Source: Caprella mutica (Eukaryota; Arthropoda; Malacostraca; Amphipoda; Caprellidae). Taken from it: a stretch of 64,000 nucleotides of DNA. The stretch lies in NCBI GenBank assembly GCA_947561585.1, contig CANNZV010003223.1, positions 77,522-141,521 of the forward strand. Reading direction: 5' to 3'. The notes under the pieces were generated by a model. That model saw nothing but the letters and a program-made list of their open reading frames with translations. It did not search any database and was not told where the DNA came from. Positions 18,767 to 26,773 of this stretch are shown here, in pieces. Position numbers and translations under genes: made by a program. The first letter of the stretch is position 1. Each line of letters starts with the position of its first letter.

Positions 18767-20461
18767 ATGTCCGCAAACGAACAGATATTACTAAGAGAAT
18801 TACTCAATCAAGAAGCCGAGCATTTTGATGCAGGCTTGTCTGAAAGCCAGTTCTTCGAATACTACTCAGCAGTCCAAATATTAAAGGATTATGAGCTTAG
18901 CTATGACGAAATTTCAAATGGAATAGCAGGAGAAAGTCACGATGGAGGGGCTGACTCCATCTATCTCTTTATTAACGGCGAACTAATTCGAGAAGACTCA
19001 GACGTAAAAGAAAAGTATAAAAAAAACCCTGATATCGAGTTGGTGATTATTCAAAGTAAAAAAGAGAATGGCTTCGGTGAAGATGTGCTACTAAAGCTTG
19101 CGCGCCTTTGTACAAATCTTCTTGATCTCGGTTTTGAGAAAGGAGATTTTGAAGGGCGTTATAATAACTCGATAATTTCGGCATTTGAATTGTTTCGAGA
19201 TACCTATGTTGCGTTGGTTACTAGGAAGCCAAGCCTAAGGGTGCGTATTATATATGCCAGTCTCGGAACAAATATACATGCGAATGTTAAAAAGCAGGCT
19301 GGTGACCTTGAAAATGATGTAAGGGGAAAACTTCCATCGGTAAATGTTAATGTGGACTTCATCGGCGCAAGTGAGCTGTTGCAACTTTCTCAAGAAAGAG
19401 CCAGCGAAGTGTTTCGCCTAGCAACCTTAGATTCACCCCTATCCACTTCTGAAAAAGTATTTATCGCATTGGTGAAAATATCAGATTATTACCGGTTTGT
19501 ATCAGGCGATGATGGAAAGTTGATTCGTCACATTTTTGAATCGAATGTGCGAGATTATCAAGGAAAAAATAGTGTGAATAGAGAGATTCAAGCCACGTTA
19601 ATAGAAGAAGGAAAGGAGGAGTTTTGGTGGCTGAATAATGGCGTAACTATTCTTGCAACTGATGCAACGACACCTGGCGGGCGAGAATTGATTATTCACA
19701 ATCCACAAATAGTTAATGGCTTGCAAACCTCCTCAGAGATTCATCGATTTTACACAGAGTATCCTTGCAGGATAGCTGAAGAAACCCGATCGGTTTTAGT
19801 TCGTGTAATTGTTCCGGAAGACGAAGAAACTAGGGATAGGATAATTAGGGCCACAAATAGCCAGACCACCATTCCAAAATCTTCATTGAGGGCGACTGAT
19901 CAGATTCATCGGACAATAGAGGACTACTTTAAGCCGCGGGCACTTTTCTATGATCGGCGTAAGAACTACTACAAAAATGAAGGTAAAAAGCCTAAAAAAA
20001 TCATAAGTCTGCAATTCTTATCACAATGCCTTATGGCTACGTTACTTAGGAAGCCTGACTTTGCTCGAGCAAGACCCTCTACTCTATTGGAGAAAGATGA
20101 GTCTTACGAAAAACTATTCCATGTGAACAATAGCTTGCCTACGTATTACCTAGTGGCATTTTGGGGTAGGGCTATTGAGAACAGATTGAAAGTGCTTAAA
20201 AAGTACGAAACATCTGAAATCAATGACATAAAGTTTTACGTCCTATATTTTTTGTCATGTGGTGCAACTCGTAACCTTTATCCCGATAGTCAAAAGTTCG
20301 ATGGTGTAAAAGTTGAAGACCTGTTAGATGAATCTATCGACGAAGCAGCCCAGATTTGTTTCGATATTTACAAAGAACTGGGAGGAACCGATAAGGTGGC
20401 AAAAGGTAGTGAAATGCTAGTGCAGATAAAAGAGAAGGCAAGAGAGAAGTATGGCTTATAA
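18767..20461 (+). CDS. AIPR-family abortive phage infection protein
   Basis: A 564-aa member of the AIPR (abortive infection phage resistance) family. The N-terminal part (about 45-110) looks like a restriction-endonuclease fold of the PD-(D/E)XK kind: GESHDGGADSIYLFING, then ELVIIQSKKE with the Q-x-K strand. The central AIPR region holds EFWWLNNGVTILA (near 285-297) and NPQIVNGLQTSSEI (near 315-328), its hallmark motifs, and NSQTTIPKSSLRATD. Single-gene and paired AIPR systems are known; here it stands alone behind a palindromic operator. Codon use is A/T-rich as in the rest of the island. A nuclease that acts on phage infection is inferred from the family. Confidence 0.85.
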   Translation: MSANEQILLRELLNQEAEHFDAGLSESQFFEYYSAVQILKDYELSYDEISNGIAGESHDGGADSIYLFINGELIREDSDVKEKYKKNPDIELVIIQSKKENGFGEDVLLKLARLCTNLLDLGFEKGDFEGRYNNSIISAFELFRDTYVALVTRKPSLRVRIIYASLGTNIHANVKKQAGDLENDVRGKLPSVNVNVDFIGASELLQLSQERASEVFRLATLDSPLSTSEKVFIALVKISDYYRFVSGDDGKLIRHIFESNVRDYQGKNSVNREIQATLIEEGKEEFWWLNNGVTILATDATTPGGRELIIHNPQIVNGLQTSSEIHRFYTEYPCRIAEETRSVLVRVIVPEDEETRDRIIRATNSQTTIPKSSLRATDQIHRTIEDYFKPRALFYDRRKNYYKNEGKKPKKIISLQFLSQCLMATLLRKPDFARARPSTLLEKDESYEKLFHVNNSLPTYYLVAFWGRAIENRLKVLKKYETSEINDIKFYVLYFLSCGATRNLYPDSQKFDGVKVEDLLDESIDEAAQICFDIYKELGGTDKVAKGSEMLVQIKEKAREKYGL

Positions 20462-20557
20462 TAATGAAAAAAATTCGGAAGCCATAAATTAGCTCCTACG
20501 TAGCTCGACGGATTTTCCTATGTTGTTTACAGCGTTATATATACATACTAAAAGCCT

Positions 20558-20641
20558 ATGAAAATAATCCACACATTTAATAGAGAAGCTAAAGACACCC
20601 ACTTAAGAAAAGCGGACGATTCATTTATTGCAGGAAATTAG
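20558..20641 (+). other. Short open frame, probable gene fragment
   Basis: A 27-codon frame (MKIIHTFNREAKDTHLRKAD, then DSFIAGN) ends just before the GFA fragment. No ribosome site was seen and the family is not recognised. It is listed only because it lies in a stretch built of gene fragments. The surrounding 20462-20557 shows nothing else. Confidence 0.2.
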
Positions 20642-20644
20642 ACT

Positions 20645-20839
20645 ATGAGCGATGTTCAATAAAAGCAAAACGGTCAGTGTGAATGTGGCGACACCAAATT
20701 TACCATTCAGGGTGGAGGAGAAATACGACAGGCACAACAAAGCTGCAATTGGACGAATGGCTGTATAGCTATAGGCAATTCGGAAATGAGTGAGTTCATG
20801 AAGTTGGTAGAGACGGGTGCTGATATTGATATCGCTTGA
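20645..20839 (+). pseudogene. In-frame chimera of GFA 5' end and L,D-transpeptidase 3' end
   Basis: Bases 20645-20715 nearly repeat the start of the intact GFA gene (QNGQCECGDTKFTIQG is encoded in both). After a short junction, 20747-20839 repeats the 3' end of the L,D-transpeptidase (NWTNGCIAIGNSEMSEF, then MKLVETGADIDIA). The two parts share one frame of 64 codons, but a TAA stands at codon 6. The fusion represents a GFA-LDT unit from which the centre has been deleted. Its LDT ending is the unshifted version of the tail of the gene at 17988. Confidence 0.85.
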
Positions 20840-20845
20840 TAAGAG

Positions 20846-20950
20846 ATGTTATGTTGGGTCTTGCCAGAAGTATCCAGCATTCCGTCTGATGCTGAGCTGA
20901 TTCACCAGATTGGTGGCGCTTTGATTACCTATTTTCCAATAGGTGAATGA
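20846..20950 (+). other. Short frame, possible C-terminal gene fragment
   Basis: A 34-codon frame reads MLCWVLPEVSSIPSDAELIH and continues QIGGALITYFPIGE before TGA. Its composition looks protein-like and it follows the chimera directly. It has no good ribosome site, and I cannot assign a family. It may be the tail of a lost gene. Confidence 0.25.
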
Positions 20951-21054
20951 TCTTTGATTTGAACTCGGGAGCATACCTTGGCTTGTTCAGACACGTTTCC
21001 TCTCATGGTATGTCTAGGTTTTTTTGGGGGGGGCTTTATAGTTCGGAGGTTATT

Positions 21055-21345
21055 ATGAAGAAAAATATATTGTTAACTTTAGTTACGTTTTTTATCGTCT
21101 TTTTGTTAATTCCTTTGCCCCATGGAGGCGGCACTTTAGGTAGTGCTTTGTTTTTAATGAAAATTCATGACATAAAAAAGTACGTTTCTCCCGAAGCAAA
21201 AGAAAATAGAGAGCAAGAGAAACTAGAAAGAGAGCGTAATAAGGAGGAGGTGAGAAGGTCATGGGATGAGTTCCTCGTGCAGCAGGAAGAGCAAATAGAG
21301 CGAGAGCGGCGAGCGAAAAGAAAGAAAAAAGATCAACAAGAATGA
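21055..21345 (+). CDS. Small membrane-anchored protein with charged helical tail
   Basis: The ATG at 21055 follows GGAGG at a good distance and was chosen over upstream starts for that reason. The 96-aa product has an N-terminal membrane segment (about 4-21, ILLTLVTFFIVFLLIPL), a short Gly-rich linker, then from about 45 to the end an Arg/Glu/Lys-rich, probably coiled-coil helix. The topology suggests a single-pass inner-membrane protein with a cytoplasmic tail, but no family was recognised. It is the last gene of the island before the tRNA. Confidence 0.6.
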   Translation: MKKNILLTLVTFFIVFLLIPLPHGGGTLGSALFLMKIHDIKKYVSPEAKENREQEKLERERNKEEVRRSWDEFLVQQEEQIERERRAKRKKKDQQE

Positions 21346-21468
21346 GCTGCGCAAGTGCAACAATACAGGCAACACCATAAGATGACGTAGTTAAACGCGT
21401 TTCTTGCAATGGGTTGTTTGGTATTTCGTTTGACGAGTCAATCAGAAAGGAACTGCAGAAGTAATAAA

Positions 21469-21559
21469 TGGCGGAGGAGGAGAGATTCGAACTCTCGGTA
21501 GGCTATTAACCTACGCTGGTTTTCAAGACCAGTGCATTCAACCGCTCTGCCACCCCTCC
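21469..21559 (-). tRNA. tRNA-Ser (anticodon UGA)
   Basis: On the minus strand GGAGGGG opens the acceptor stem, paired with CTCCTCC before the discriminator G and an encoded CCA. The anticodon arm is CTGGT-CTTGAAA-ACCAG with anticodon TGA. There is a long variable arm (TAGG...CCTA) as expected for a class II tRNA-Ser, and the T-arm loop is TTCGAAT. The length is 91 nt. The 3' end points toward the accessory island, a frequent place for island integration. Confidence 0.95.
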
Positions 21560-21709
21560 GCTAAGCCAGCAATTATACTAATCTGTCGGATGGTGGCAAG
21601 TGGAAATTGTAACTATCTTATGCATTTATCGACGAAATGAGCGGACACACTGATTTTAGTGGGTGTGCATTGTACCAGTGGCTGGTGTCAGTTGTTGTTA
21701 ATGCGAGCG

Positions 21710-23176
21710 TTAGAGGGCGTCAGAGCGGGTGGTGTCGAGCATGGCTTTGAATTGCGCGACGATCTGCTGCTTCGCGTCTTTTAAATCGACAATCGGCTGT
21801 GGGTAGTCTGTGTCGAGCCACTGCGTGTGTTTGAATTGGCAAATGGCCTTGGCTGGGATGTGCGCCAACTCGGGCACAAACTGTTTGATGAAGGCCGCGT
21901 CTTTGTCAAAGCGTTCGGCTTGGCGTATTGGGCTGAGCACGCGAAAATACGGTGCGGCGTCGGTGCCCGTTGAGGCGCTCCACTGCCATCCGCCGTTGTT
22001 TGCGGCAAAATCCCCGTCGACCAACACGCTCATAAAATACTGCTCACCTAAGCGCCAATCCACCCCCAAGTACTTGGTTAAAAACATCGCAGTGACCATG
22101 CGCAAGCGATTGTGCATCCAACCGCATTCATTTAACTGCCGCATTGCCGCATCGACTAATGGCACGCCGGTCATCCCGAGTGTCCATGCCTCAAAGCCTG
22201 TCGGGTTGCTGTGCCATGGGAAGTCTTGATATTGCGGTTTGAAAGTGTGTCCCATCGACAGTCGCGGATTGTCGGCGATGATGTTGCGATAAAACTCGCG
22301 CCAGATGAGTTCGTTGACCCACGTTTGATAGCCATCGCCACGCTGGCTGTGACGACGAGCGGTGTCGTAGGCGGTGCGCACGGACAGCGAGCCAATGCTG
22401 AAGTACATGGCCAACAGGCTGGTGCCAGGTGTGGCTGGGATGTCACGTTGCGTGTGGTACTCATTGATGGCGCTTTGGCAAAACACCGTGAGATGCTCAA
22501 GAATGCGCGTCTCGTTGTCTAGATACAATGCGCTGATGTGTGTCACCGCATGATGTCGCTGTTGGTGTTGTTCCAGTACGGCGAGTGACATCGTGTCGTA
22601 CTGTGCTAGGACGTCTTGGTCGAGTGCTTGTTGCCAGTTATCCGACGTGGGCGTGTGGTGCTCGTCCAAGCGGCATTCGAGCGCGCCTAAAAATTTATTC
22701 TTGAACGGTGTGAACACTTTGTATTGCGTGCCGTCGGGTTTTTTTACGTGACCGATGGGCAGCAAGCAACTGTGGTGGTGGCCCGTAAGTGCTATGCCGT
22801 GTTGGGTGAGCTGTTGGTGTGCGATTTTGTCGCGGCGGCGTTCGTTGAGTGGATATTCGTACGCGCAGTGCACCACGTCGCACTCAAGTTGCTGCGCCAA
22901 TTCACAGACGTCGTGCGCTGAGGTCTCAAAATTCTCTGAGTCGAGGACGATCAAACACACACCGCGCTCGGCTAATTGTTGGCGCAACTGGATCAGCGTG
23001 TTGAGGACGAGTAAGCGTCGTGCTGGGGCGACATCGTGCGCGTCCCATTGCGCGTCGCACACGCAATACACCGCAAACACCTGATGCGCTGTGGCGGCGA
23101 CGTGTTTGAATGCGTGACGGAACGACGCGTTGTCGTGCACGCGCAGATCATTGCGTAACCACACCAGTGCGTTCAT
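21710..23176 (-). CDS. phrB: Deoxyribodipyrimidine photolyase
   Basis: A light-driven DNA repair enzyme that splits cyclobutane pyrimidine dimers using FAD and an antenna cofactor. The ATG at 23176 gives MNALVWLRNDLRVHDN, the normal photolyase N-terminus; longer readings upstream lie in the adjacent gene. The 488-aa product has the alpha/beta antenna domain (1-130). The FAD domain follows with TPGTSLLAMYFSIGSLS, ELIWREFYRNII, the MTGVPLVDAAMRQL block, WMHNRLRMVTAMFLTKYL and the GDFAANNGGWQWSASTGTDA region. It starts 2 bases after the stop of the upstream DUF523/DUF1722 gene, the same pairing as ybgA-phrB in E. coli. Confidence 0.95.
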   Translation of the reverse strand: MNALVWLRNDLRVHDNASFRHAFKHVAATAHQVFAVYCVCDAQWDAHDVAPARRLLVLNTLIQLRQQLAERGVCLIVLDSENFETSAHDVCELAQQLECDVVHCAYEYPLNERRRDKIAHQQLTQHGIALTGHHHSCLLPIGHVKKPDGTQYKVFTPFKNKFLGALECRLDEHHTPTSDNWQQALDQDVLAQYDTMSLAVLEQHQQRHHAVTHISALYLDNETRILEHLTVFCQSAINEYHTQRDIPATPGTSLLAMYFSIGSLSVRTAYDTARRHSQRGDGYQTWVNELIWREFYRNIIADNPRLSMGHTFKPQYQDFPWHSNPTGFEAWTLGMTGVPLVDAAMRQLNECGWMHNRLRMVTAMFLTKYLGVDWRLGEQYFMSVLVDGDFAANNGGWQWSASTGTDAAPYFRVLSPIRQAERFDKDAAFIKQFVPELAHIPAKAICQFKHTQWLDTDYPQPIVDLKDAKQQIVAQFKAMLDTTRSDAL

Positions 23177-23178
23177 GC

Positions 23179-24174
23179 TTAAATAAACTCTCTGATCGAG
23201 AGTTCTTTGGGGTAGGGGAATAAATAGAACTGACGATCCAGATACTCTTTCGGGTGTTTTTTCATAAACAGTCGAATCAGCGAAATCGGCACGCCCAGAG
23301 GGCATAGACCTTCGGTGAATTCATTGATTTTCTCGAGCAACATGTCGCGTTCGGTGGTGTCGATGTCGTTCTTGAAATACCCCAGTATGTGCAACAACAC
23401 ATTTTGGTGGCTTCTGCGTTTGACGATTTTTTTCAACGACGCCATGAGGCGCGTAATGTACTCATCTTGAATGGCTTCGATGGGTGTTTGCTCTCGACCG
23501 GCTTCTGAAATGAATTTGCCTAAGGTTTGGTAGCAGTGATGATCGTGCGCCATCAGTGCGTATTTGACCGAGCTGTGGAAGGTGTACAGGTCATGATAGG
23601 TCAGCGTGTTGGCTTCGAGTTCGCGCCATTTCGAATAAATAAACACACGTGAAATGAAGTTGTCTCTGAGTAAGTGATCGTGCAAGCGCCCGTCTTCTTC
23701 TACGGGCAAATTGGGGTATTGTTCCATCAACGCCTTGGTGAATAAGCCGGCGCTTTTGTAATCGTTGGTATGGCCGTTTTCGCGATACACTTGAACGCGT
23801 TCCATGCCGCACGAGGGCGATTTTTTGGCCACCACATAGCCGCACAGATGAGATAAATCGGGCAAGCGTGACTGCGTGAAGGTGTTCATGGCGTCGGTGT
23901 GGTCTTGGCTCAAGTCTTTGACTTCGAGCAAGCGCACTTCGTTGTCGCGTTCGACCAGACGAATGGTGGGGCGCGGTATGCTCATGCCCATGCCCAGTTC
24001 TGGGCAGGTGGGGGTGTAGTCAAAGTACTCTGCAAGTTGAACCATGCAGGTGTTGTTGTATTTGTGGCCGCCGTCAAAGCGTACTTGCTCGCCCATGAGG
24101 CAGGAGCTGATGCCAACGGGGATCTTTTTGTCTAAGCCATGTGTATTTAAATCAAGCGCTGTGCGAGTGGTCAT
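23179..24174 (-). CDS. DUF523 (TudS-like) plus DUF1722 protein
   Basis: A 331-aa two-domain protein. Residues about 18-165 are DUF523, with cysteines in GISSCLMGEQVRFDGGHK, TPTCPELGMGM and KKSPSCGMERV. In studied DUF523 proteins (TudS, thiouracil desulfidase) three such cysteines hold a [4Fe-4S] cluster. Residues about 190-310 are DUF1722 (FIYSKWRELEAN... HHCYQTLGKFI... LLHILGYFK), as in E. coli YbgA. It is coupled to phrB, hinting at a role around light or UV damage to thiolated or oxidised bases; that link is inference. The cluster-forming cysteines are all present. Confidence 0.88.
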   Translation of the reverse strand: MTTRTALDLNTHGLDKKIPVGISSCLMGEQVRFDGGHKYNNTCMVQLAEYFDYTPTCPELGMGMSIPRPTIRLVERDNEVRLLEVKDLSQDHTDAMNTFTQSRLPDLSHLCGYVVAKKSPSCGMERVQVYRENGHTNDYKSAGLFTKALMEQYPNLPVEEDGRLHDHLLRDNFISRVFIYSKWRELEANTLTYHDLYTFHSSVKYALMAHDHHCYQTLGKFISEAGREQTPIEAIQDEYITRLMASLKKIVKRRSHQNVLLHILGYFKNDIDTTERDMLLEKINEFTEGLCPLGVPISLIRLFMKKHPKEYLDRQFYLFPYPKELSIREFI

Positions 24175-24282
24175 GGTATTGGGTACGTTGTTGGAATGAA
24201 TGTGAAATTTATCATAACAGGTGCATAAAGTGTTGTATCATTAAAGCTCGTTGAAATAGGCCAGATTGGAAATAAAGTCGTT

Positions 24283-24702
24283 ATGAAAGCTACAGTTAAA
24301 TGGGTGGATGGTGTGTCGTTTTTAGGTGAATCCGAGAGCGGACACTGTGTCGTCATGGATGGATCGCCAGATCATGGTGGTCGTAACATCGGCGCTCGCC
24401 CGATGGAAATGATGCTCATGGGCATGGGCGGATGCGCATCGTTTGATGTGATCGCCATTTTGAAAAAATCGCGCCAAGACGTGGTCAATTGTGAATGTGA
24501 GATGCAGGCCGAACGTGCCGATGCCGTACCGGCGGTGTTTACCAAGATTCACATGGTGTTCACAGTCAGTGGCAACGCGTTAAAAGAATCGCAAGTCAAA
24601 CGCGCTGTGTCTTTGTCAGCTGAAAAGTATTGCTCCGCGTCCAAAATGTTTGAAGCCGCTGGCGTCACCGTGACACACGAATACGTGATGAGCGAGGCAT
24701 AA
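24283..24702 (+). CDS. OsmC family protein (YhfA-like)
   Basis: A 139-aa OsmC/Ohr superfamily protein, generally linked to peroxide handling. Visible are GARPMEMMLMGMGGCASFD with the first conserved Cys (about 51) and KYCSASKMF with the second (about 115). The spacing and short length fit the YhfA branch rather than the true organic hydroperoxide reductases. It is followed after 4 bases by a VOC-family gene on the same strand. Confidence 0.88.
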   Translation: MKATVKWVDGVSFLGESESGHCVVMDGSPDHGGRNIGARPMEMMLMGMGGCASFDVIAILKKSRQDVVNCECEMQAERADAVPAVFTKIHMVFTVSGNALKESQVKRAVSLSAEKYCSASKMFEAAGVTVTHEYVMSEA

Positions 24703-24706
24703 TACG

Positions 24707-25117
24707 ATGCAGCGACCTCAACGCAGTTTAGGGCTTCGGCACGTGGCATTGTTTGCCCGTGAATTTGAAGCCAGTTTGACGTTTTACACCGAGTTACTGG
24801 GCATGGACATTGAGTGGCAGCCAGATCCAGATAACGTGTATTTGAGCTCTCAAGGCATCGATAACTTGGCCTTGCACCGCTGGGCGGATGACGTCGAATT
24901 GCCGATACGTCAGCGCTTAGATCACATTGGTTTTATTGTTCAGTCCATGCCCTTGGTGGACGAATGGCACGCGTTTTTAAGTGCCAATGAGGTGGTGATT
25001 GTGAAACCACCCAAAACGCACCGTGACGGTGCGCGCAGTTTTTATTGTAAAGACCCTGATGGTACGTTGGTACAGGTGATGTATCACCCGCCTATCAGCG
25101 ATCAAGCAGTCGATTAA
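24707..25117 (+). CDS. VOC family (glyoxalase/dioxygenase-like) protein
   Basis: A 136-aa vicinal-oxygen-chelate fold protein with two beta-alpha-beta-beta-beta modules. The first opens with LRHVALFAREFEASLTFYTE, the second with LDHIGFIVQSM. The closing FYCKDPDGTLVQVMYHP carries the typical metal-ligand Glu/Gln-type position. Candidate metal ligands are H13, H65 or H91 and Q126. The substrate cannot be read from the sequence. It is in an operon with the OsmC gene. Confidence 0.85.
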   Translation: MQRPQRSLGLRHVALFAREFEASLTFYTELLGMDIEWQPDPDNVYLSSQGIDNLALHRWADDVELPIRQRLDHIGFIVQSMPLVDEWHAFLSANEVVIVKPPKTHRDGARSFYCKDPDGTLVQVMYHPPISDQAVD

Positions 25118-25144
25118 TCATTAAATAAAAAAAGGAGTTAGCGT

Positions 25145-25831
25145 ATGGATCATACTCATGTCAGTGATATTGAAGGGGCAAACGAAGGCCGCTCAGAATT
25201 CATCATGAAAACGTATTTGCACTTAATCGGTGCAATTGGCTTATTCGTACTTATTGAGTCGTATATTTTTCAATCAGGCTGGGCGCCCGTGATTGCGAGC
25301 AAGCTGACGGGCGTAAGCTGGTTGGTGGTGTTGGGTTTGTTTATGGTGATTTCGTATGGCGCGAGTCACGTTGCGCACACCTTGCAATCCAAAGCGGCGC
25401 AATACGGCGCATTGGGCATCTTTGTGTTGGCGCAGGCCATTATTTTTGTGCCGTTGCTGTTTATGGCCGAGCGATTCGCTGCAGGCACGATTGAAAGTGC
25501 CGCGATCATGACGTTAACCGCGTTTGCGTGTTTGACCGCCGTGGTGTTTTTCACGCGCCAAGATTTCTCGTTCTTACGCACGTTTTTGATCTGGGGCGGT
25601 TTGGTGGCCATGGGCTTGATTGTGGCGTCGGTGCTGATGGGCAGTTTTGAATTGGGTTACTGGTTCAGTGCGGCCATGGTGTTGTATGCGGGTGCTGCGA
25701 TCTTGTACGACACATCGAATGTGTTGCATCACTTCAGACCAGGTCAGCATGTGAGCGCGGCGTTGCAATTGTTCTCATCGGTGGCCTTGATGATGTGGTA
25801 TGTCGTGCAATTGTTCATGTCAGGCGACTAA
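25145..25831 (+). CDS. Bax inhibitor-1/YccA family membrane protein
   Basis: A 228-aa inner-membrane protein with about seven hydrophobic segments starting near residue 22. AAILYDTSNVLHHFRPGQHV resembles the BI-1 signature with its conserved aspartate. Bacterial members modulate FtsH (YccA) or act as pH-sensitive calcium leak channels; which applies here is unknown. The ATG follows AAAGGAG. A strong terminator follows 60 bases downstream. Confidence 0.85.
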   Translation: MDHTHVSDIEGANEGRSEFIMKTYLHLIGAIGLFVLIESYIFQSGWAPVIASKLTGVSWLVVLGLFMVISYGASHVAHTLQSKAAQYGALGIFVLAQAIIFVPLLFMAERFAAGTIESAAIMTLTAFACLTAVVFFTRQDFSFLRTFLIWGGLVAMGLIVASVLMGSFELGYWFSAAMVLYAGAAILYDTSNVLHHFRPGQHVSAALQLFSSVALMMWYVVQLFMSGD

Positions 25832-25885
25832 GTCGTCACTCAGTCGACGGGAGGGTGAGAGGCCGAACGGTTGATCACCCTACGT

Positions 25886-25926
25886 AAAAAAAAACCAGCG
25901 CCTGTTGAGGTCGCTGGTTTTTTTTT
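25886..25926. terminator. Bidirectional terminator between yccA-like gene and coq7
   Basis: AAACCAGCG and CGCTGGTTT form a 9-bp stem with an A run before and a T run after, so it can serve both converging transcripts. Confidence 0.88.
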
Positions 25927-25961
25927 GCCGCGTGATCGAGCCGAGACGGGGTCAACGCAAG

Positions 25962-26606
25962 CTAAATGTGTGCGCTGGTTTTGGTCATGACCTTAGAGAC
26001 TGCGGACATGGCGTGTTTGACGGCGTCGGGAAAGTCTTTTCCGCCACTGGATAGGGCATGTTGGCCATGCGCTTGCTCTTCTTTGAGCATGGTTTCTAGA
26101 ATCTCACGTGAGGCGTGGTCGTGCTCAGGTAGTGCTGAGAGGTGGCTTTCAATGTGCTCGCACACTTGCTCTTCGGTGGCGGCGACGAATCCAAGACTCA
26201 CTTTGTCACCGAGTAGGCCTGTGACCGCGCCCAGCGAAAACGACAGGCCATACCATAGTGGGTTTAACACGCTGGTGTGGCTGTTGAGTTGCTCAAGGCG
26301 TTCTTCACACCACACCAAATGATCGATTTCCTCTTCCGCGGCCTGCGTCATGCTGTCTTGTGTGACGCGTGACTTGGCGGTTAAGGATTGGCCTTGGTAC
26401 AACGCTTGTGCACACACTTCACCGCAGTGGTTGACGCGCATGAGACGCGCGCTCTGCGTTTTCTCTTCGTCACTGAGTGTCGAGGTGTTCGCAGCGCTGT
26501 GAACATTGCTGGGGTTGTCTCGGCTGGCGTGGTGCGCCTTGTTCAGTGTACGCAGGCCTTTATCCACTTCGCCAATGAATCGGTCAATGAATGAACGGTG
26601 TGTCAT
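25962..26606 (-). CDS. coq7: Demethoxyubiquinone hydroxylase Coq7
   Basis: A di-iron hydroxylase of ubiquinone biosynthesis (the UbiF-equivalent step). The ATG at 26606 gives [15 protein letters not shown], the usual start; in-frame residues upstream are not conserved. The 214-aa protein shows the iron ligands in [44 protein letters not shown] and [13 protein letters not shown]. An HPNSQ-type insert of about 30 residues near the N-terminus is rich in Ser and Asn. It faces the yccA-like gene across a shared terminator. Confidence 0.93.
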   Translation of the reverse strand: MTHRSFIDRFIGEVDKGLRTLNKAHHASRDNPSNVHSAANTSTLSDEEKTQSARLMRVNHCGEVCAQALYQGQSLTAKSRVTQDSMTQAAEEEIDHLVWCEERLEQLNSHTSVLNPLWYGLSFSLGAVTGLLGDKVSLGFVAATEEQVCEHIESHLSALPEHDHASREILETMLKEEQAHGQHALSSGGKDFPDAVKHAMSAVSKVMTKTSAHI

Positions 26607-26716
26607 AGCAGGGTGCACCTGTTGTGTGAGTAAATGGTGTTGATGAATGTCAATTGTACGCGTGAACCCTCGGCACAATCAACCAGCACGTGCGTCGATG
26701 ATCTCGTATGATGGAC

Positions 26717-26748
26717 GAAAAAAAACCACTCAGTGAGTGGTTTTTTTC
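26717..26748. terminator. Bidirectional terminator upstream of coq7
   Basis: AAAAACCACTCA and TGAGTGGTTTTT form an almost continuous palindrome flanked by A and T runs. It lies after the lipoprotein gene (minus strand ending at 26774). Confidence 0.85.
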
Positions 26749-26773
26749 ATGTCGTTCAGTAAGACGAAGCTGT

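Noticed and set aside
13500..20900. Integron-type cassette array as explanation for repeated fragments
   Set aside because: No attC-like imperfect hairpins or integrase gene were seen; the repeated pieces are gene fragments, not recombination sites.
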